DNA from: an uncultured Desulfobacteraceae bacterium
GTDB taxonomy: Bacteria; Desulfobacterota; Desulfobacteria; Desulfobacterales; Desulfatirhabdiaceae
NCBI GenBank assembly: GCA_903953895.1
Contig: CAJBLH010000279.1
Location: 1-64,000 of the forward strand
Length of the DNA: 64,000 nt
Direction: 5' to 3'
Of this stretch, positions 1-9,169 are shown piece by piece. Under the pieces are notes generated by a model, which was not told the DNA's origin, did no database searches, and worked only from the letters and a program-made list of their open reading frames with translations. How positions within the stretch are numbered: position 1 is the stretch's first letter; each line of letters begins with the position of its first letter. The translations under genes and the position numbers were made by a program.

Positions 1-40
1 ACAAGTCCGGTTCTGTGAGGGGTATTGAAGTTCCTCACAT
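1..40 (+). mobile_element. Possible 3' end of a group II intron (domain V/VI remnant)
   Basis: The first bases resemble the 3' half of bacterial group II intron domain V (a GTCCGGTTCT stretch followed by GTGAGGGG). They are followed by a small hairpin, GTGAGG at about 16-21 pairing with CCTCAC at about 33-38, which could be domain VI. The 5' half of domain V and any intron-encoded reverse transcriptase would lie left of the window, so the call rests on sequence memory of the motif only. Confidence 0.35.
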
Positions 41-124
41 GGTTTGAATGATGTGACACTCCGCAGACCGAAAGGGCGGAGAAACAGGGAATACAAAGTA
101 AACCTAAATGATAGGAACCATATT

Positions 125-832
125 ATGCCTACTCGACGAAAATTATGGATGTACATTATTTTGGCGGTTTTGATTTCAACTGGATGGACAGTTAGTTCAC
201 AAGCTATAGTTTTAGAACCTGTGACAAGTTTTGACAGCACTTGGGTGAAATGGACCGATGGAACGGGTACTGGAACATTAACAATTGATGGAAATAAGAT
301 CAACTTCAACGTTCAAGGCTCTGAAACAGGCTATATCGATGAAGAATTCATAAAAACCAATTCATCTGGGATTGTAGGAATGATGGCAACTATTCGAGTT
401 GATCAAGCATCGAACAGTTCAGGCGGTAGCTGTATGATCAGTCTTTACCAATGGATTGGGCAGATAAATAATAAAAAAATTCAACTGATAATTTCACTCA
501 ACCAGGAAGATAATAAAAAGTATATAAGATACCGTGTTAGATCCGTTGATTTATCTACCAATGAAAGCAAAGTGTTAACATGGGGAACGTTTGGGGATAG
601 GGATGGAGGCTGGGTAATTGGTGAGAGTAAAACAGTTGCTTTTGCAAGGGTTGGATCTGAATTCTGGTTTTATGTCGCAGGAGAGCCTGGATTTGTAAAA
701 ATTCAGGCTTTCGATGAAATCACACCGTATACAGGATCAGGTTCTTCTCCGACTGTGTCTGCTTGGGCTGATCAAGGGGTAGGAAATTCCATTTCTGGCA
801 GCGTTTCAGACATTTATCTGATCTATCAATAA
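125..832 (+). CDS. Secreted protein of unknown function
   Basis: About 235 residues from the ATG at 125. This start is preferred over the ATG at 44 because it begins a clear signal peptide (two Arg and a Lys, then a hydrophobic core ending near SSQA) and has an AGGA about 9 nt upstream; the 27 codons before it are charged and do not look like a leader. The mature part is rich in Thr, Ser, Gly, Trp and alternating hydrophobic residues, suggesting an all-beta fold, possibly concanavalin-like. It has a single Cys, no recognisable catalytic motif and no membrane anchor after the signal. I do not recognise the family. It is followed after 66 nt by a second secreted unknown on the same strand, so they may be co-expressed. 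Confidence 0.6.
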   Translation: MPTRRKLWMYIILAVLISTGWTVSSQAIVLEPVTSFDSTWVKWTDGTGTGTLTIDGNKINFNVQGSETGYIDEEFIKTNSSGIVGMMATIRVDQASNSSGGSCMISLYQWIGQINNKKIQLIISLNQEDNKKYIRYRVRSVDLSTNESKVLTWGTFGDRDGGWVIGESKTVAFARVGSEFWFYVAGEPGFVKIQAFDEITPYTGSGSSPTVSAWADQGVGNSISGSVSDIYLIYQ

Positions 833-898
833 TATCTGGCTCTTGGGGTTGGTTCATTCGTACCAATACGTTAATTTTTTTCAAGAAAGGCACCCGAA

Positions 899-1651
899 AT
901 GAAAAAAGGAATAATCGTACTGTTCATTATATCGATGTTTTTGCCAAGTCTTGCAGATGCGACCTATCACCTCAATTGGTTTATCGTTCAAAATCGATTA
1001 TTTGAGGATGGTACTCATAAGAATCGCTTGTCGTTCCAATGTGTGAACTCAAATGATGCATATCCATCAACCGATGTTATGGATTCGGTAGTATTGACTG
1101 ATCCCGAAGGTCACAATGTGGTTGTAAATGTCATTTTTGAGAGTTATTTGCAGGGTGATGCTTCTTATAATGCCAGTACTAGTCAGTGGGTATACCCCTC
1201 TTCTCCCTATCAATATGGCGGCTATTACGCGAATTTCTCGGATCAAGTGGTTACTGGCAAGTACCACTTGAAATTTATCGATAAGGATGGCGAAATCTCT
1301 GAAATGGATTATGTCGTTAATAAAATTGTTGACCTGCCGATTATCCCGACCAGTTCCTATAATTTATATTTTGACCAATCTGGGAATCTTATCTGGAGAT
1401 GGCAGGTACCGGATTATATCGATCCAAGCCTTCAAACAAACGCTAGGGCATCAATCAGTGTCTATGATGAACAGCGGAAAGTGATAGGCAATATTGATAT
1501 TAGTAAAATTCCCACCCAAATGGGATTTGTGTTCGTTCCTAAGGCCGTAGTTGATTATCTTATGTCAGTTGGAAATATATTCCATTTAGGAACCATGATT
1601 AGAACCATAGACAACAACAATCGATCTTATTCTACCGGTATTGGGAACTGA
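899..1651 (+). CDS. Secreted protein of unknown function
   Basis: 250 residues with an N-terminal signal peptide (MKKG, hydrophobic stretch, cleavage probably after SLADA). An AAGAAAGG Shine-Dalgarno lies just upstream of the ATG. The mature protein is rich in Tyr, Asn, Ser and Asp with short alternating strands, consistent with a beta-sandwich (Ig-like or carbohydrate-binding) fold. No catalytic signature is visible. The region around 150-200 contains a YNLYFDQSGNLIWRW segment typical of beta-rich extracellular modules that start with an aromatic strand. Function not recognised. Same strand and spacing as the preceding secreted gene. Confidence 0.6.
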   Translation: MKKGIIVLFIISMFLPSLADATYHLNWFIVQNRLFEDGTHKNRLSFQCVNSNDAYPSTDVMDSVVLTDPEGHNVVVNVIFESYLQGDASYNASTSQWVYPSSPYQYGGYYANFSDQVVTGKYHLKFIDKDGEISEMDYVVNKIVDLPIIPTSSYNLYFDQSGNLIWRWQVPDYIDPSLQTNARASISVYDEQRKVIGNIDISKIPTQMGFVFVPKAVVDYLMSVGNIFHLGTMIRTIDNNNRSYSTGIGN

Positions 1652-2036
1652 TAAGTTTCATATGTCAGCACAAATAATCTTACATCAGCCTCTATGGTTT
1701 AACCCCCCTCTTGGCTCGTGTTTTTCTCTCAAGTTCTGAACGAAAAAGTCTTCCATACAAACGTTAGACAACTTTATTTCATATTTGTCGAAAGAATTTT
1801 TTGTTCCAGATTTTTATCGCCCACACCGCTTATCGCCCATTTTTTTATCTGGGTTTGGATGTAGGACGGTTGGTCGATGGAAAGAAATGGTGGCTATAAA
1901 ATACCGTATGCTGATTTCCCCCTGTCAAATATACAGGAACCCGCATGCTGTAAAAATGATATACCATAGGAATCAGGCAACTCTGGGTACCTCTTTTGCT
2001 CCGTACCCTTAACCGGAATCCAACATGAGCCTATTT
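1652..2036. other. Gene-poor intergenic stretch
   Basis: I see no convincing gene here. A 75-codon open frame on the plus strand has no ribosome binding site and a composition (many Arg, His, Tyr, Pro) that does not look like a protein. No clear terminator or promoter stands out. Confidence 0.4.
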
Positions 2037-2417
2037 TTAATTCAGTTTCCTGATTTCTGAAACCTTATCCTTACCGATTTGAACTTCACCTCTATTTTGA
2101 TAGAAAAATACCAGATTGACTTGTTCCCGACAAAAATGCGAGGATATTTCTTTGCCATTCGTCAAGATGATCATGTGTTTTTGATTGGGAACAACTGAGA
2201 TTTCAGCATCGGATACGGCGTTCTTTTGCAGTGTATTGTCACTTGGGTGCAGGTTGCTCACTTGATTTCCCGGATTGGCATCATCGCCTGCAGCGGCCGA
2301 ATCGTTTTTTGGGTGTCTCTTGTTTGAAACGGATTTAGCGGATGTGGGCTTAACCGCAAATGCCTTTTGGGCTTCTTTTCCTTTGACCCCGGTTACTTTG
2401 AATTGAAATTTATCCGG
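2037..2417 (-). pseudogene. Protein-like open frame lacking a start (remnant or hypothetical)
   Basis: On the minus strand a frame stays open for about 126 codons between a TAG at 2418-2420 and its stop at 2037. The only start inside it is a GTG at 2261 (74 codons). The upstream part reads as sensible protein (FQFKVTGVKGKEAQKAF) without an ATG, and another frame just upstream offers an ATG at 2463, so a frameshift near 2418 could have broken a small gene. The family is not recognised. It could also be a chance open frame. Confidence 0.25.
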
Positions 2418-2506
2418 CTATCAGATAGATCATTTAAAAGTAATCCTGTTGAAGATACCATGAGTTCCTCCCAATCGATCGGGAATGGCGGAAAAATGCC
2501 TATTCC

Positions 2507-2533
2507 CTCCCTGCTGCCTTGCGAAATGAATTT
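2507..2533 (+). repeat. Copy 1 of a 27-nt exact dispersed repeat
   Basis: The 27 bases here are identical to 41759-41785 in the rpsR to DUF2232 gap. Both copies are non-coding. Just upstream, GGGAAT-GGC at about 2480-2488 can pair with GCC-t-ATTCCC at about 2498-2507. A 27-nt exact match in 64 kb is not expected by chance, so this is a small repeat family or shared remnant. Confidence 0.6.
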
Positions 2534-2557
2534 GCAGTGCATGCAAATCCGCCGGAT

Positions 2558-2959
2558 TTATCGAGACAGACGTTCCGAAATTACGGATACCAGGCGGACC
2601 ACATCGAAGATCACCACCGCGAACCAGACCACGATGCTGATTCCGACCGCGGCTGCAGCCATATCCTTGATAGCACGAATCTTTTCGTTTTCACGGGTTT
2701 CCAGAAAATCGCATATGGCTTCGATGGCGCTGTTGAACAATTCCGCCATCAAGACCAGTCCGGTGGCGAGCAGGATCATCTCGAAATCCACCCATTGCTG
2801 GAAAACCAGCGCCAACACCAGAATGATCGCAGACAGTGCCATTTTGTAGGCGACGCTGAACTCGTTCAGGATCGCAAAACGCAGTCCCGCCAGGATGATC
2901 TTGATCTTGCGCAAGGGGTGATAGCCCGTTTCGCCGGTACCCAGAAATTTATTTCTCAT
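2558..2959 (-). CDS. dgkA: Diacylglycerol kinase (DgkA family)
   Basis: 133 residues; prokaryotic diacylglycerol kinases are 120-140. It phosphorylates diacylglycerol to phosphatidic acid with ATP in the inner membrane. The family signature is clear: a glutamate in a AELFNSAIEAICDF block (about residues 72-85) followed by RAIKDMAAAAV, plus three hydrophobic segments (about 40-57, 62-80, 100-122). The ATG overlaps the end of the upstream P-type ATPase gene by 11 nt, so the two are translationally coupled. In proteobacteria DgkA recycles diacylglycerol released by lipid-linked glycan transfer. Confidence 0.93.
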   Translation of the reverse strand: MRNKFLGTGETGYHPLRKIKIILAGLRFAILNEFSVAYKMALSAIILVLALVFQQWVDFEMILLATGLVLMAELFNSAIEAICDFLETRENEKIRAIKDMAAAAVGISIVVWFAVVIFDVVRLVSVISERLSR

Positions 2960-5657
2960 GTTGTCCTCTGACCCTCTTTTCGACTTCCATTGCCACGAGT
3001 ACCAGCGCGGATGTTCCGATTGCGATCAGCAGATCAAATCCACTCAAAGATGTAACGTCAAAGAAAGACCGCATGAAAGGCACATAGATCACGATCAACT
3101 GCAATATTACAACCACAAGCGCCATCACTGCCAGCAACCTGTTCCCAAACAGTCCCGTCTGAAATACCGAATCTTTTGCCGAGCGTGAAGCCATCACCTG
3201 AAAGACCTGTGCAAACGCCAGGAAGGTAAAGACCATTGTCTGCCACTCCTTGCGCCCTTCGTAGAAATACCATGCCCCGAGCCCCAAAGCCAATGCGCCG
3301 ATCAATGCACCGACCCAGAGTACCTGGGCGCCCGCACCGCGAGAGAAAACGCCTTCTTTGGGTGAATATGGCGGACGCTTCATTGTATCGCTTTCGGCGT
3401 TCTCCACACCCATGCCGAGTCCAAGCAGGCCATCGGTCAACAAGTTAAGCCACAGCAACTGCAACGGCAAAAGCGGAATCGGTTTTCCGATAAACGGCGC
3501 AAGCAACATCACCAGCACCTTACCGATATTCCCGGCCACACTGAAGCGCACGAACTTGCGGATGTTATCGTAGATCGTCCGGCCTTCTTTCACTGCCGCC
3601 ACAATGGATGCAAAATTATCATCGAGAAGCACCATGTCCGCCGCTTCCTTCGACACATCCGTACCGGTGATACCCATCGCAACCCCGATATCTGCACGCT
3701 TCAGCGCGGGCGCATCATTTACACCGTCACCCGTCATCGAGACGATATGCCCACGCTCCTGCAGCGCCCGCACAATCTTCAATTTATGTTCAGGTGAAAC
3801 GCGCGCAAATACATGCACGTCATCCACCACATCTTTCAAAGCATCGAACGGCATATTTTCGATCTCAGCACCCGTCAGCACGCGGCCGGTTTCAGCAATG
3901 CCAAGCTGCCGTGCAATTTCCAAGGCGGTCAATGGATGATCGCCCGTAATCATAACGGTACGAATACCGGCCGTTTTCGTGATTCGGACAGCATCCTTGA
4001 CCTCTTTGCGCGGCGGGTCGATCATGCCGAACAAACCCACAAACGTCAGATTCCGCTCCAGATCCGTTTGGATGACTTCCGGAATCTGACGCATCATACG
4101 GAAAGCAACCCCGATGACCCTCATGCCTTTCTTGGCCAGCCTTTCATTCGCTGCTTCAATTCGAAGGCGGGAGCCCTCATCCATTTTCCGGGATTTCCCA
4201 TCCAGCCAAACCTGATTGGACACATCCAGCAACCCGTCCACGCTTCCCTTTGTAAAAGCGATGTAACGATGATCGCCTAACTCCAGGCCGGCAATCGCCA
4301 TCGGATCAACTTGATTCAGGGAATGGACTGTTGTCATGCGCTTGCGTTCGGAGTCAAATGGAAGCTCCGCCATGCGAGGAAAGGATGCATCGATGGATGA
4401 TTTCCAGTAACCCATCTTCGCTGCCGAGACAACCAGGGCGCCTTCCGTCGGATCACCCAGGGTGTGATACCGGTCATCGCCTTCATCAATGAGACGCGCA
4501 TCGTTGCACAACGCGCCCCCGATCGCCGTCAGAGATAGAGCGGATTGGGCCGGCGCGCCCAGACTTCGGGTCGCAGAGAACGAGCCATTTTTGTCCATTG
4601 CTTCGGTCAGGTCCAACGCGTGATCCGCCACATCCAAAACGACAACGGTCATCCTGTTTTCTGTCAGCGTGCCGGTCTTATCGGAACATATCACCGTCAC
4701 GGAGCCCAGCGTTTCAACCGCGGGCAGTTTGCGAATCAGGGCGTTCTGTTTGAGCATGCGCTGGGCGCCGAGCGCCAGTGTAATGGTCACGACCGCTGGA
4801 AGACCTTCAGGCACAATGGCAACTGCAACACTCACGGCTGTCAGCAGCATATGTCGCAGTTCATCCCCGCGCATCAGGCCCAGCACCGCGATAAAAATCG
4901 CAATGATTACGCCAACAATCGCCAGATTGATTCCAAGTGCATCCAGGCGTTTTTGCAACGGCGTTTGATCCGTGCCGCTTTGTTGAATGAGGTCGGCGAT
5001 CTTGCCAATCTCGGTCTTCATCCCCGTAGCGGCAACGAGCGCCATGCCGCGCCCCTGTGTTACGATGGTACCCATGTAACCCATATTGCGACGGTCGCCA
5101 AGAGGCAGGTCATCGCCGGATAACTGTGCAGTTTGTTTTTCAACGGGTTCGGATTCGCCTGTCAGCGCGGCTTCCTGCATGCGAAGGTTCACTGCCTCCA
5201 GCAGACGCACATCCGCGGGCAGAAGATTTCCTGCTTCAATCTGGATGATGTCGCCAGGCACCAGTGCAATTGAAGAAATCTCTTTGAGTGTTCCATCGCG
5301 CAATACCCGCACATTGGGTACCGATAATTTCTTGAGCGCCGCGATCGCCTGCTCCGCGCGGTATTCTTGGATGAAACCCAAAAAAGCATAGAGGATCACG
5401 ATTGCTGAAATGGCGATCGTATTTTTCAAATCGCCCAGAAAGCCTGCAACAACGGCGGCGGCAATCAGGATAAGCACCATTGTTGCGGTGATCTGCTCCC
5501 AGAAAATCCTGAGCGGCGCCCGTCCGCCTCTTTCAACAAGTTCGTTGCTCCCGTGCTGCATCAAACGCACATTCGCTTCATCTTGCGAAAGACCGGTTTC
5601 CGGCCTGGTCTGAAACTCCTCCAGGGAAGTTTCAATGTCTTGTAAATGCCAGTTCAT
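2949..5657 (-). CDS. Cation-transporting P-type ATPase, Ca2+-ATPase-like (P2 type)
   Basis: 902 residues, normal for P2-type ATPases. Domains in order: N-terminal cation ATPase domain (about 5-70), actuator domain with TGES near 166, membrane helix M4 with PEGLP at 283-287 as in Ca2+ pumps, phosphorylation site DKTGTLT (Asp326), the TGDHP and [15 protein letters not shown] motifs of the P domain, and a C-terminal group of membrane helices with NLLTDG. The PEGLP and NLLTDG motifs favour a Ca2+ (SERCA/PMCA-like) pump over K+ or heavy-metal pumps; Mg2+ or Na+ cannot be excluded. It should sit in the inner membrane and export its ion at the cost of ATP. Coupled to dgkA downstream. Confidence 0.9.
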   Translation of the reverse strand: MNWHLQDIETSLEEFQTRPETGLSQDEANVRLMQHGSNELVERGGRAPLRIFWEQITATMVLILIAAAVVAGFLGDLKNTIAISAIVILYAFLGFIQEYRAEQAIAALKKLSVPNVRVLRDGTLKEISSIALVPGDIIQIEAGNLLPADVRLLEAVNLRMQEAALTGESEPVEKQTAQLSGDDLPLGDRRNMGYMGTIVTQGRGMALVAATGMKTEIGKIADLIQQSGTDQTPLQKRLDALGINLAIVGVIIAIFIAVLGLMRGDELRHMLLTAVSVAVAIVPEGLPAVVTITLALGAQRMLKQNALIRKLPAVETLGSVTVICSDKTGTLTENRMTVVVLDVADHALDLTEAMDKNGSFSATRSLGAPAQSALSLTAIGGALCNDARLIDEGDDRYHTLGDPTEGALVVSAAKMGYWKSSIDASFPRMAELPFDSERKRMTTVHSLNQVDPMAIAGLELGDHRYIAFTKGSVDGLLDVSNQVWLDGKSRKMDEGSRLRIEAANERLAKKGMRVIGVAFRMMRQIPEVIQTDLERNLTFVGLFGMIDPPRKEVKDAVRITKTAGIRTVMITGDHPLTALEIARQLGIAETGRVLTGAEIENMPFDALKDVVDDVHVFARVSPEHKLKIVRALQERGHIVSMTGDGVNDAPALKRADIGVAMGITGTDVSKEAADMVLLDDNFASIVAAVKEGRTIYDNIRKFVRFSVAGNIGKVLVMLLAPFIGKPIPLLPLQLLWLNLLTDGLLGLGMGVENAESDTMKRPPYSPKEGVFSRGAGAQVLWVGALIGALALGLGAWYFYEGRKEWQTMVFTFLAFAQVFQVMASRSAKDSVFQTGLFGNRLLAVMALVVVILQLIVIYVPFMRSFFDVTSLSGFDLLIAIGTSALVLVAMEVEKRVRGQHEK

Positions 5658-6188
5658 AAGCTTCCTCGCTGCCTCAAGTGGTTAAATCGGTTGAAAATTC
5701 AAGCTATTCATGTTAGTTTTGGACCATGAAACAAATAGAACTTATTCAAGCTGCGTCGATGCCGACATCCCCTTGGAGTGTTGTGGACTGTCAATTATAG
5801 CGTTTTTTTCATAAAACGTGAATTTTCATCCATCACGAACAGCCTCTCCTTGTCAAGCGATAATCGCCGATGGAAATTTATTGTCGCTGGACTAGCATTT
5901 CTTCAGCCAGCTTTAACAGTATGAAGGCGCACTCCGGGCCAAAGGAAAAGATATCTATTTTGTAAAACGCAGTGAGGCTGAAGACAGATGAAAATGAAGC
6001 AACCAGAGTATCACCATGACTATTTCCGAAGTATTCGGCATTGCCCTAACTGCTCGGTCCTGCAAATTATCCTTGACCTGTACGATCATTTTCCCTAAGT
6101 GTACATAAATACTGGAGTCAGAAGCTCAGAATGCCGAGCGCATCCCCTGCGGTTACACAGGCTCGAAACCCATAAAAGCGAGACAAGA
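5658..6188. other. Intergenic region between the P-ATPase and thrS
   Basis: 531 nt between divergent genes. I see no gene. The 30 codons open in frame upstream of thrS are rich in Arg and His and lack a ribosome binding site, so they are not counted as coding. Promoters for both flanking genes should be here, but only weak matches are visible (a TTGACC at about 6072), so none is called. Confidence 0.4.
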
Positions 6189-8114
6189 ATGATACAAATT
6201 ACCCTTCCAGATGGAACCGTTAAAACTTTCGACATTCCCCCTGCCGGGGCCGACATTGCCTTAAGCATCTCCGAGGGTCTGGCCAGAAATTGCGTGGCCA
6301 TGGAAATCGACGGCCTGCTGGTGGATCTTGGCACAACCGTTGAAACTGATGCTTCCATTCGACTTATTACCACTCAGGATACGCTGGCCCTGTCGATTTT
6401 ACGGCATAGCGCGGCTCATGTGATGGCGCAGGCCATTTTGCATATTTATAAAGATGCGAAGTTGACCATCGGGCCTGTGGTCGAAGATGGTTTTTATTAT
6501 GATATCGATATGGGGCCGGTATCGGAAGATGATTTTCCAAAAATCGAGGCCGAGATTCAACGGATTATTCAGGCGAAAATCCCGTTTCGCCGCCGCGTTG
6601 TTTCCAAGGCCGAGGCGCTGGCCGTTTATCGGGATGAGCCCTATAAGCTGGAGCTGATTCAGGATCTGCCAGACGGAACCATTTCCCTCTACGAGCAGGG
6701 GGATTTTACGGATCTATGCAGAGGGCCGCATATCCCCCATACCGGCTTTGTCAAGGCCATCAAGCTCATGAAGGTATCCGGCGCCTACTGGCGGGCGGAT
6801 CAGACCAGGGCGCAGCTTCAGCGGATCTACGGAACGGCGTTTTTCGATAAAAAAGAGCTGAAGGCATACCTCCAGTTTATAGAAGAAGCCAAGAAAAGAA
6901 ACCACCGAAAGATCGGTGCGGCTCTGGATCTCTTCAGTTTTCATGATGAGGCGCCGGGAATGCCTTTTTTTCACGCCAAGGGGATGGTGATCTGGAATGC
7001 TCTTCTGGAATACTGGCGAGCGGAGCACCGGGCCGCCGGCTATGTGGAAACCAAAACACCCATCATGCTGAACCGGGGGTTATGGGAGCGCAGCGGTCAC
7101 TGGGAAAATTACCGTGAAAACATGTACACCAGCTCGGTGGATGATATCGAATACGCCATCAAACCCATGAACTGCCCGGGCGGGATGCTCCTTTACGGAT
7201 TGAAACCCCATTCCTATAAGGATCTTCCCATCCGCGCCGCGGAAATCGGGCTCGTGCATCGGCATGAACTGAGCGGTGTGCTTTCGGGCCTTTTTCGAGT
7301 CCGGGCGTTTCACCAGGACGACGCCCATATTTTTATGATGCCCGATCAGATTGAAACGGAAATTCTGGGTGTGTTGCGACTGGTTGAAAGAATCTATCAG
7401 ACCTTTGGCCTGGGGTTTCATCTCGAGCTTTCCACGCGGCCGGCAAAATCCATCGGGACAGACAGTCAATGGGAAGAGGCGACCCACGGACTGCAATCCG
7501 CATTGGATGCATATGGAAAAGCCTATAAAATCAATGAGGGAGACGGCGCTTTTTACGGCCCCAAAATCGACATCCATATCAAGGACGCCCTGGGACGTAC
7601 CTGGCAGTGCGGCACCATCCAACTGGACATGGCGCTTCCCGAGCGGTTCAATCTGACCTATGTGGGAAAAGACAACGAAAAACATCGGCCCATCATGATC
7701 CACCGGGTGATCTACGGCTCCATCGAGCGATTTTTCGGCATCCTGGTCGAACATTTTGCCGGGAAATTTCCATTCTGGCTCGCGCCGGTTCAGATGGCCA
7801 TGCTGCCCATCAATGACGATCTGACTTCTCATGCCGAGTCGGTCCGGGATGTTTTTGAGAAACATGGCATCCGGGTTGAAATCGATGATCGGACCGAAAG
7901 TCTCAACAAGAAGATTCGTGAGGCCCAGATCAACAACATTCCGGTGATACTGACGATCGGCGCCAAAGAAAAAGAAACAGGAACCCTTTCCGTCAGAACG
8001 CTGGATGGAACAGTGCGATACGGCATGCTGCCGGAAGTGCTGCTGGATAAACTGCTGGCGGCAATTCGAGACAGGCGGCTTGGCCAAGATATACTGGTGG
8101 ATGAAACGACGTAG
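6189..8114 (+). CDS. thrS: Threonine--tRNA ligase
   Basis: 641 residues from the ATG at 6189, the normal full length. The start is set by the TGS domain beginning MIQITLPDGTVKTF; an upstream in-frame ATG at 6099 adds 30 residues with no homology. Domains: TGS (1-60), the tRNA-synthetase second additional domain with HSAAHVMAQAI and CRGPH (editing/zinc region), a class II catalytic core with NCPGGM and RVRAFHQDDAHIFM, and a C-terminal anticodon-binding domain. It charges tRNA-Thr in the cytoplasm and edits mischarged Ser. The infC-rpmI-rplT genes that often follow thrS are absent; a VanZ-like gene follows instead. Confidence 0.97.
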   Translation: MIQITLPDGTVKTFDIPPAGADIALSISEGLARNCVAMEIDGLLVDLGTTVETDASIRLITTQDTLALSILRHSAAHVMAQAILHIYKDAKLTIGPVVEDGFYYDIDMGPVSEDDFPKIEAEIQRIIQAKIPFRRRVVSKAEALAVYRDEPYKLELIQDLPDGTISLYEQGDFTDLCRGPHIPHTGFVKAIKLMKVSGAYWRADQTRAQLQRIYGTAFFDKKELKAYLQFIEEAKKRNHRKIGAALDLFSFHDEAPGMPFFHAKGMVIWNALLEYWRAEHRAAGYVETKTPIMLNRGLWERSGHWENYRENMYTSSVDDIEYAIKPMNCPGGMLLYGLKPHSYKDLPIRAAEIGLVHRHELSGVLSGLFRVRAFHQDDAHIFMMPDQIETEILGVLRLVERIYQTFGLGFHLELSTRPAKSIGTDSQWEEATHGLQSALDAYGKAYKINEGDGAFYGPKIDIHIKDALGRTWQCGTIQLDMALPERFNLTYVGKDNEKHRPIMIHRVIYGSIERFFGILVEHFAGKFPFWLAPVQMAMLPINDDLTSHAESVRDVFEKHGIRVEIDDRTESLNKKIREAQINNIPVILTIGAKEKETGTLSVRTLDGTVRYGMLPEVLLDKLLAAIRDRRLGQDILVDETT

Positions 8115-8120
8115 ACGCTC

Positions 8121-8546
8121 ATGGAGGGCAGGCACACGAATTTTCTCATCTACTGGATGCCGGTCTGGTTGTACTGCACGGTCATATTTATCCAGTCTTC
8201 CTATCCATCCATGGCGCATCTACGTGATGTGCCTTTCGGGGATAAGTACCTGCATTTCATCGGCTATGCGATTTTGGGGATCCTTTTTTCCAGGGCTTTC
8301 CGCTCATCCCGTCCTCGAACCCGGATGATTGTACTCTCCCTGCTCAGCATTTCGGCCTCGACCGCTTACGGTATCAGCGATGAAATACATCAGTATTTTG
8401 TGCCATCCCGGTCTGCGGATATCATGGATGCTCTGGCGGATATGGTCGGTAGTTGCATGGGGGTGTTGGCATATTTCATGTTGGTGGATAACTGTCATAT
8501 CTTGCCCAAGTATCCATGGATCGAGAAATTTCGGCAATATCTGTAA
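8121..8546 (+). CDS. VanZ-like family membrane protein
   Basis: 141 residues, starting 6 nt after the thrS stop, so probably co-transcribed. It has four hydrophobic segments and the VanZ pattern: a DKYLHFIGYAILG block near residues 40-55, then DEIHQYFVPSRSADIMDALADMVGSCMG near 90-118. VanZ-like proteins are small inner-membrane proteins of mostly unknown role (teicoplanin resistance for VanZ itself); nothing here points to a drug-resistance function. Confidence 0.8.
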   Translation: MEGRHTNFLIYWMPVWLYCTVIFIQSSYPSMAHLRDVPFGDKYLHFIGYAILGILFSRAFRSSRPRTRMIVLSLLSISASTAYGISDEIHQYFVPSRSADIMDALADMVGSCMGVLAYFMLVDNCHILPKYPWIEKFRQYL

Positions 8547-8607
8547 AGTCTTACTTTTTGCTCATTTTCTTCGCCATTTTATTACGGCTGCTGGAACCGT
8601 CTATTGC

Positions 8608-8829
8608 ATGCATTTGTGCGAGGCCTTGCCGGAGAAGCTCACCCAGACTGAATCCGCCGAGGCTGCGGTGATCCATACATTTATGGGCTTGATCCTTTCA
8701 ACATTCCTGGCGGTCATTACAACCATCATCGGCCTGACATCCCTGCTGATCAATCGCATCTCCGATTATCTTCAGTACCGGGTGTTTGAACCCTTTTTTA
8801 CCACTTTCCAGCAGTGTATCGAGGTATGA
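8608..8829 (+). pseudogene. Unrecognised membrane-segment fragment
   Basis: A 73-codon open stretch from an ATG at 8608 with one strong hydrophobic segment (about residues 27-50) and an amphipathic tail. There is no ribosome binding site. It sits immediately before remnants of acyl-CoA ligase genes and the frame is open further upstream, so it may be part of the same decay zone. The family is not recognised. Confidence 0.2.
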
Positions 8830-8837
8830 ATCGGCGC

Positions 8838-9040
8838 GCTATCGCAAATGCTTTGTCGGGGGCTGGTACCTGACTGGGGATCTGGCCAGACGCGATGCCG
8901 ACGGGTATTTCTGGTTTATCGGTCGTGCCGATGATATCATTAATCGCGTTTGTGGCTCAGTCGGGAGCGGTTCAGACGGCGGTATTGGACTGGGCCACGT
9001 CGAAGGGCATCGGGTTTTCAAAAAAATCAATCTGAAGTCA
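8838..9040 (+). pseudogene. Joined remnants of two acyl-CoA ligase genes (AMP-forming and ADP-forming)
   Basis: From 8838 to about 8946 one frame reads [21 protein letters not shown] followed by ADDII, the adenylate-domain hinge of AMP-forming acetyl/acyl-CoA synthetases. From about 8946 to 9030 a different frame reads [15 protein letters not shown] and then [10 protein letters not shown], the hallmark of the CoA-ligase domain of ADP-forming acyl-CoA synthetases, and then meets a stop. Neither piece has a start or the rest of its enzyme (500-700 residues each). Two unrelated ligase families abutting in different frames indicates deletion and rearrangement rather than a functional gene. Confidence 0.6.
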
Positions 9041-9169
9041 TCGGAAATTGCTTTTGACAAAAAGTAATCAGTTATTATACAGTCAAATCAATGAATGAAT
9101 CACCCGAAACTCATGAAGATGGGGTGTTTTCATGAAAATTCACTTTTCTTTTGAAGAGGATTATACGAG

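Noticed and set aside
1785-2012. 75-codon plus-strand open frame in the 1.7-2.0 kb gap
   Set aside because: Starts at a weak codon without a ribosome site and its composition is unlike a protein.
7080-8219. 379-codon minus-strand open frame opposite thrS
   Set aside because: Antisense of thrS; no ribosome site and no recognisable domain.
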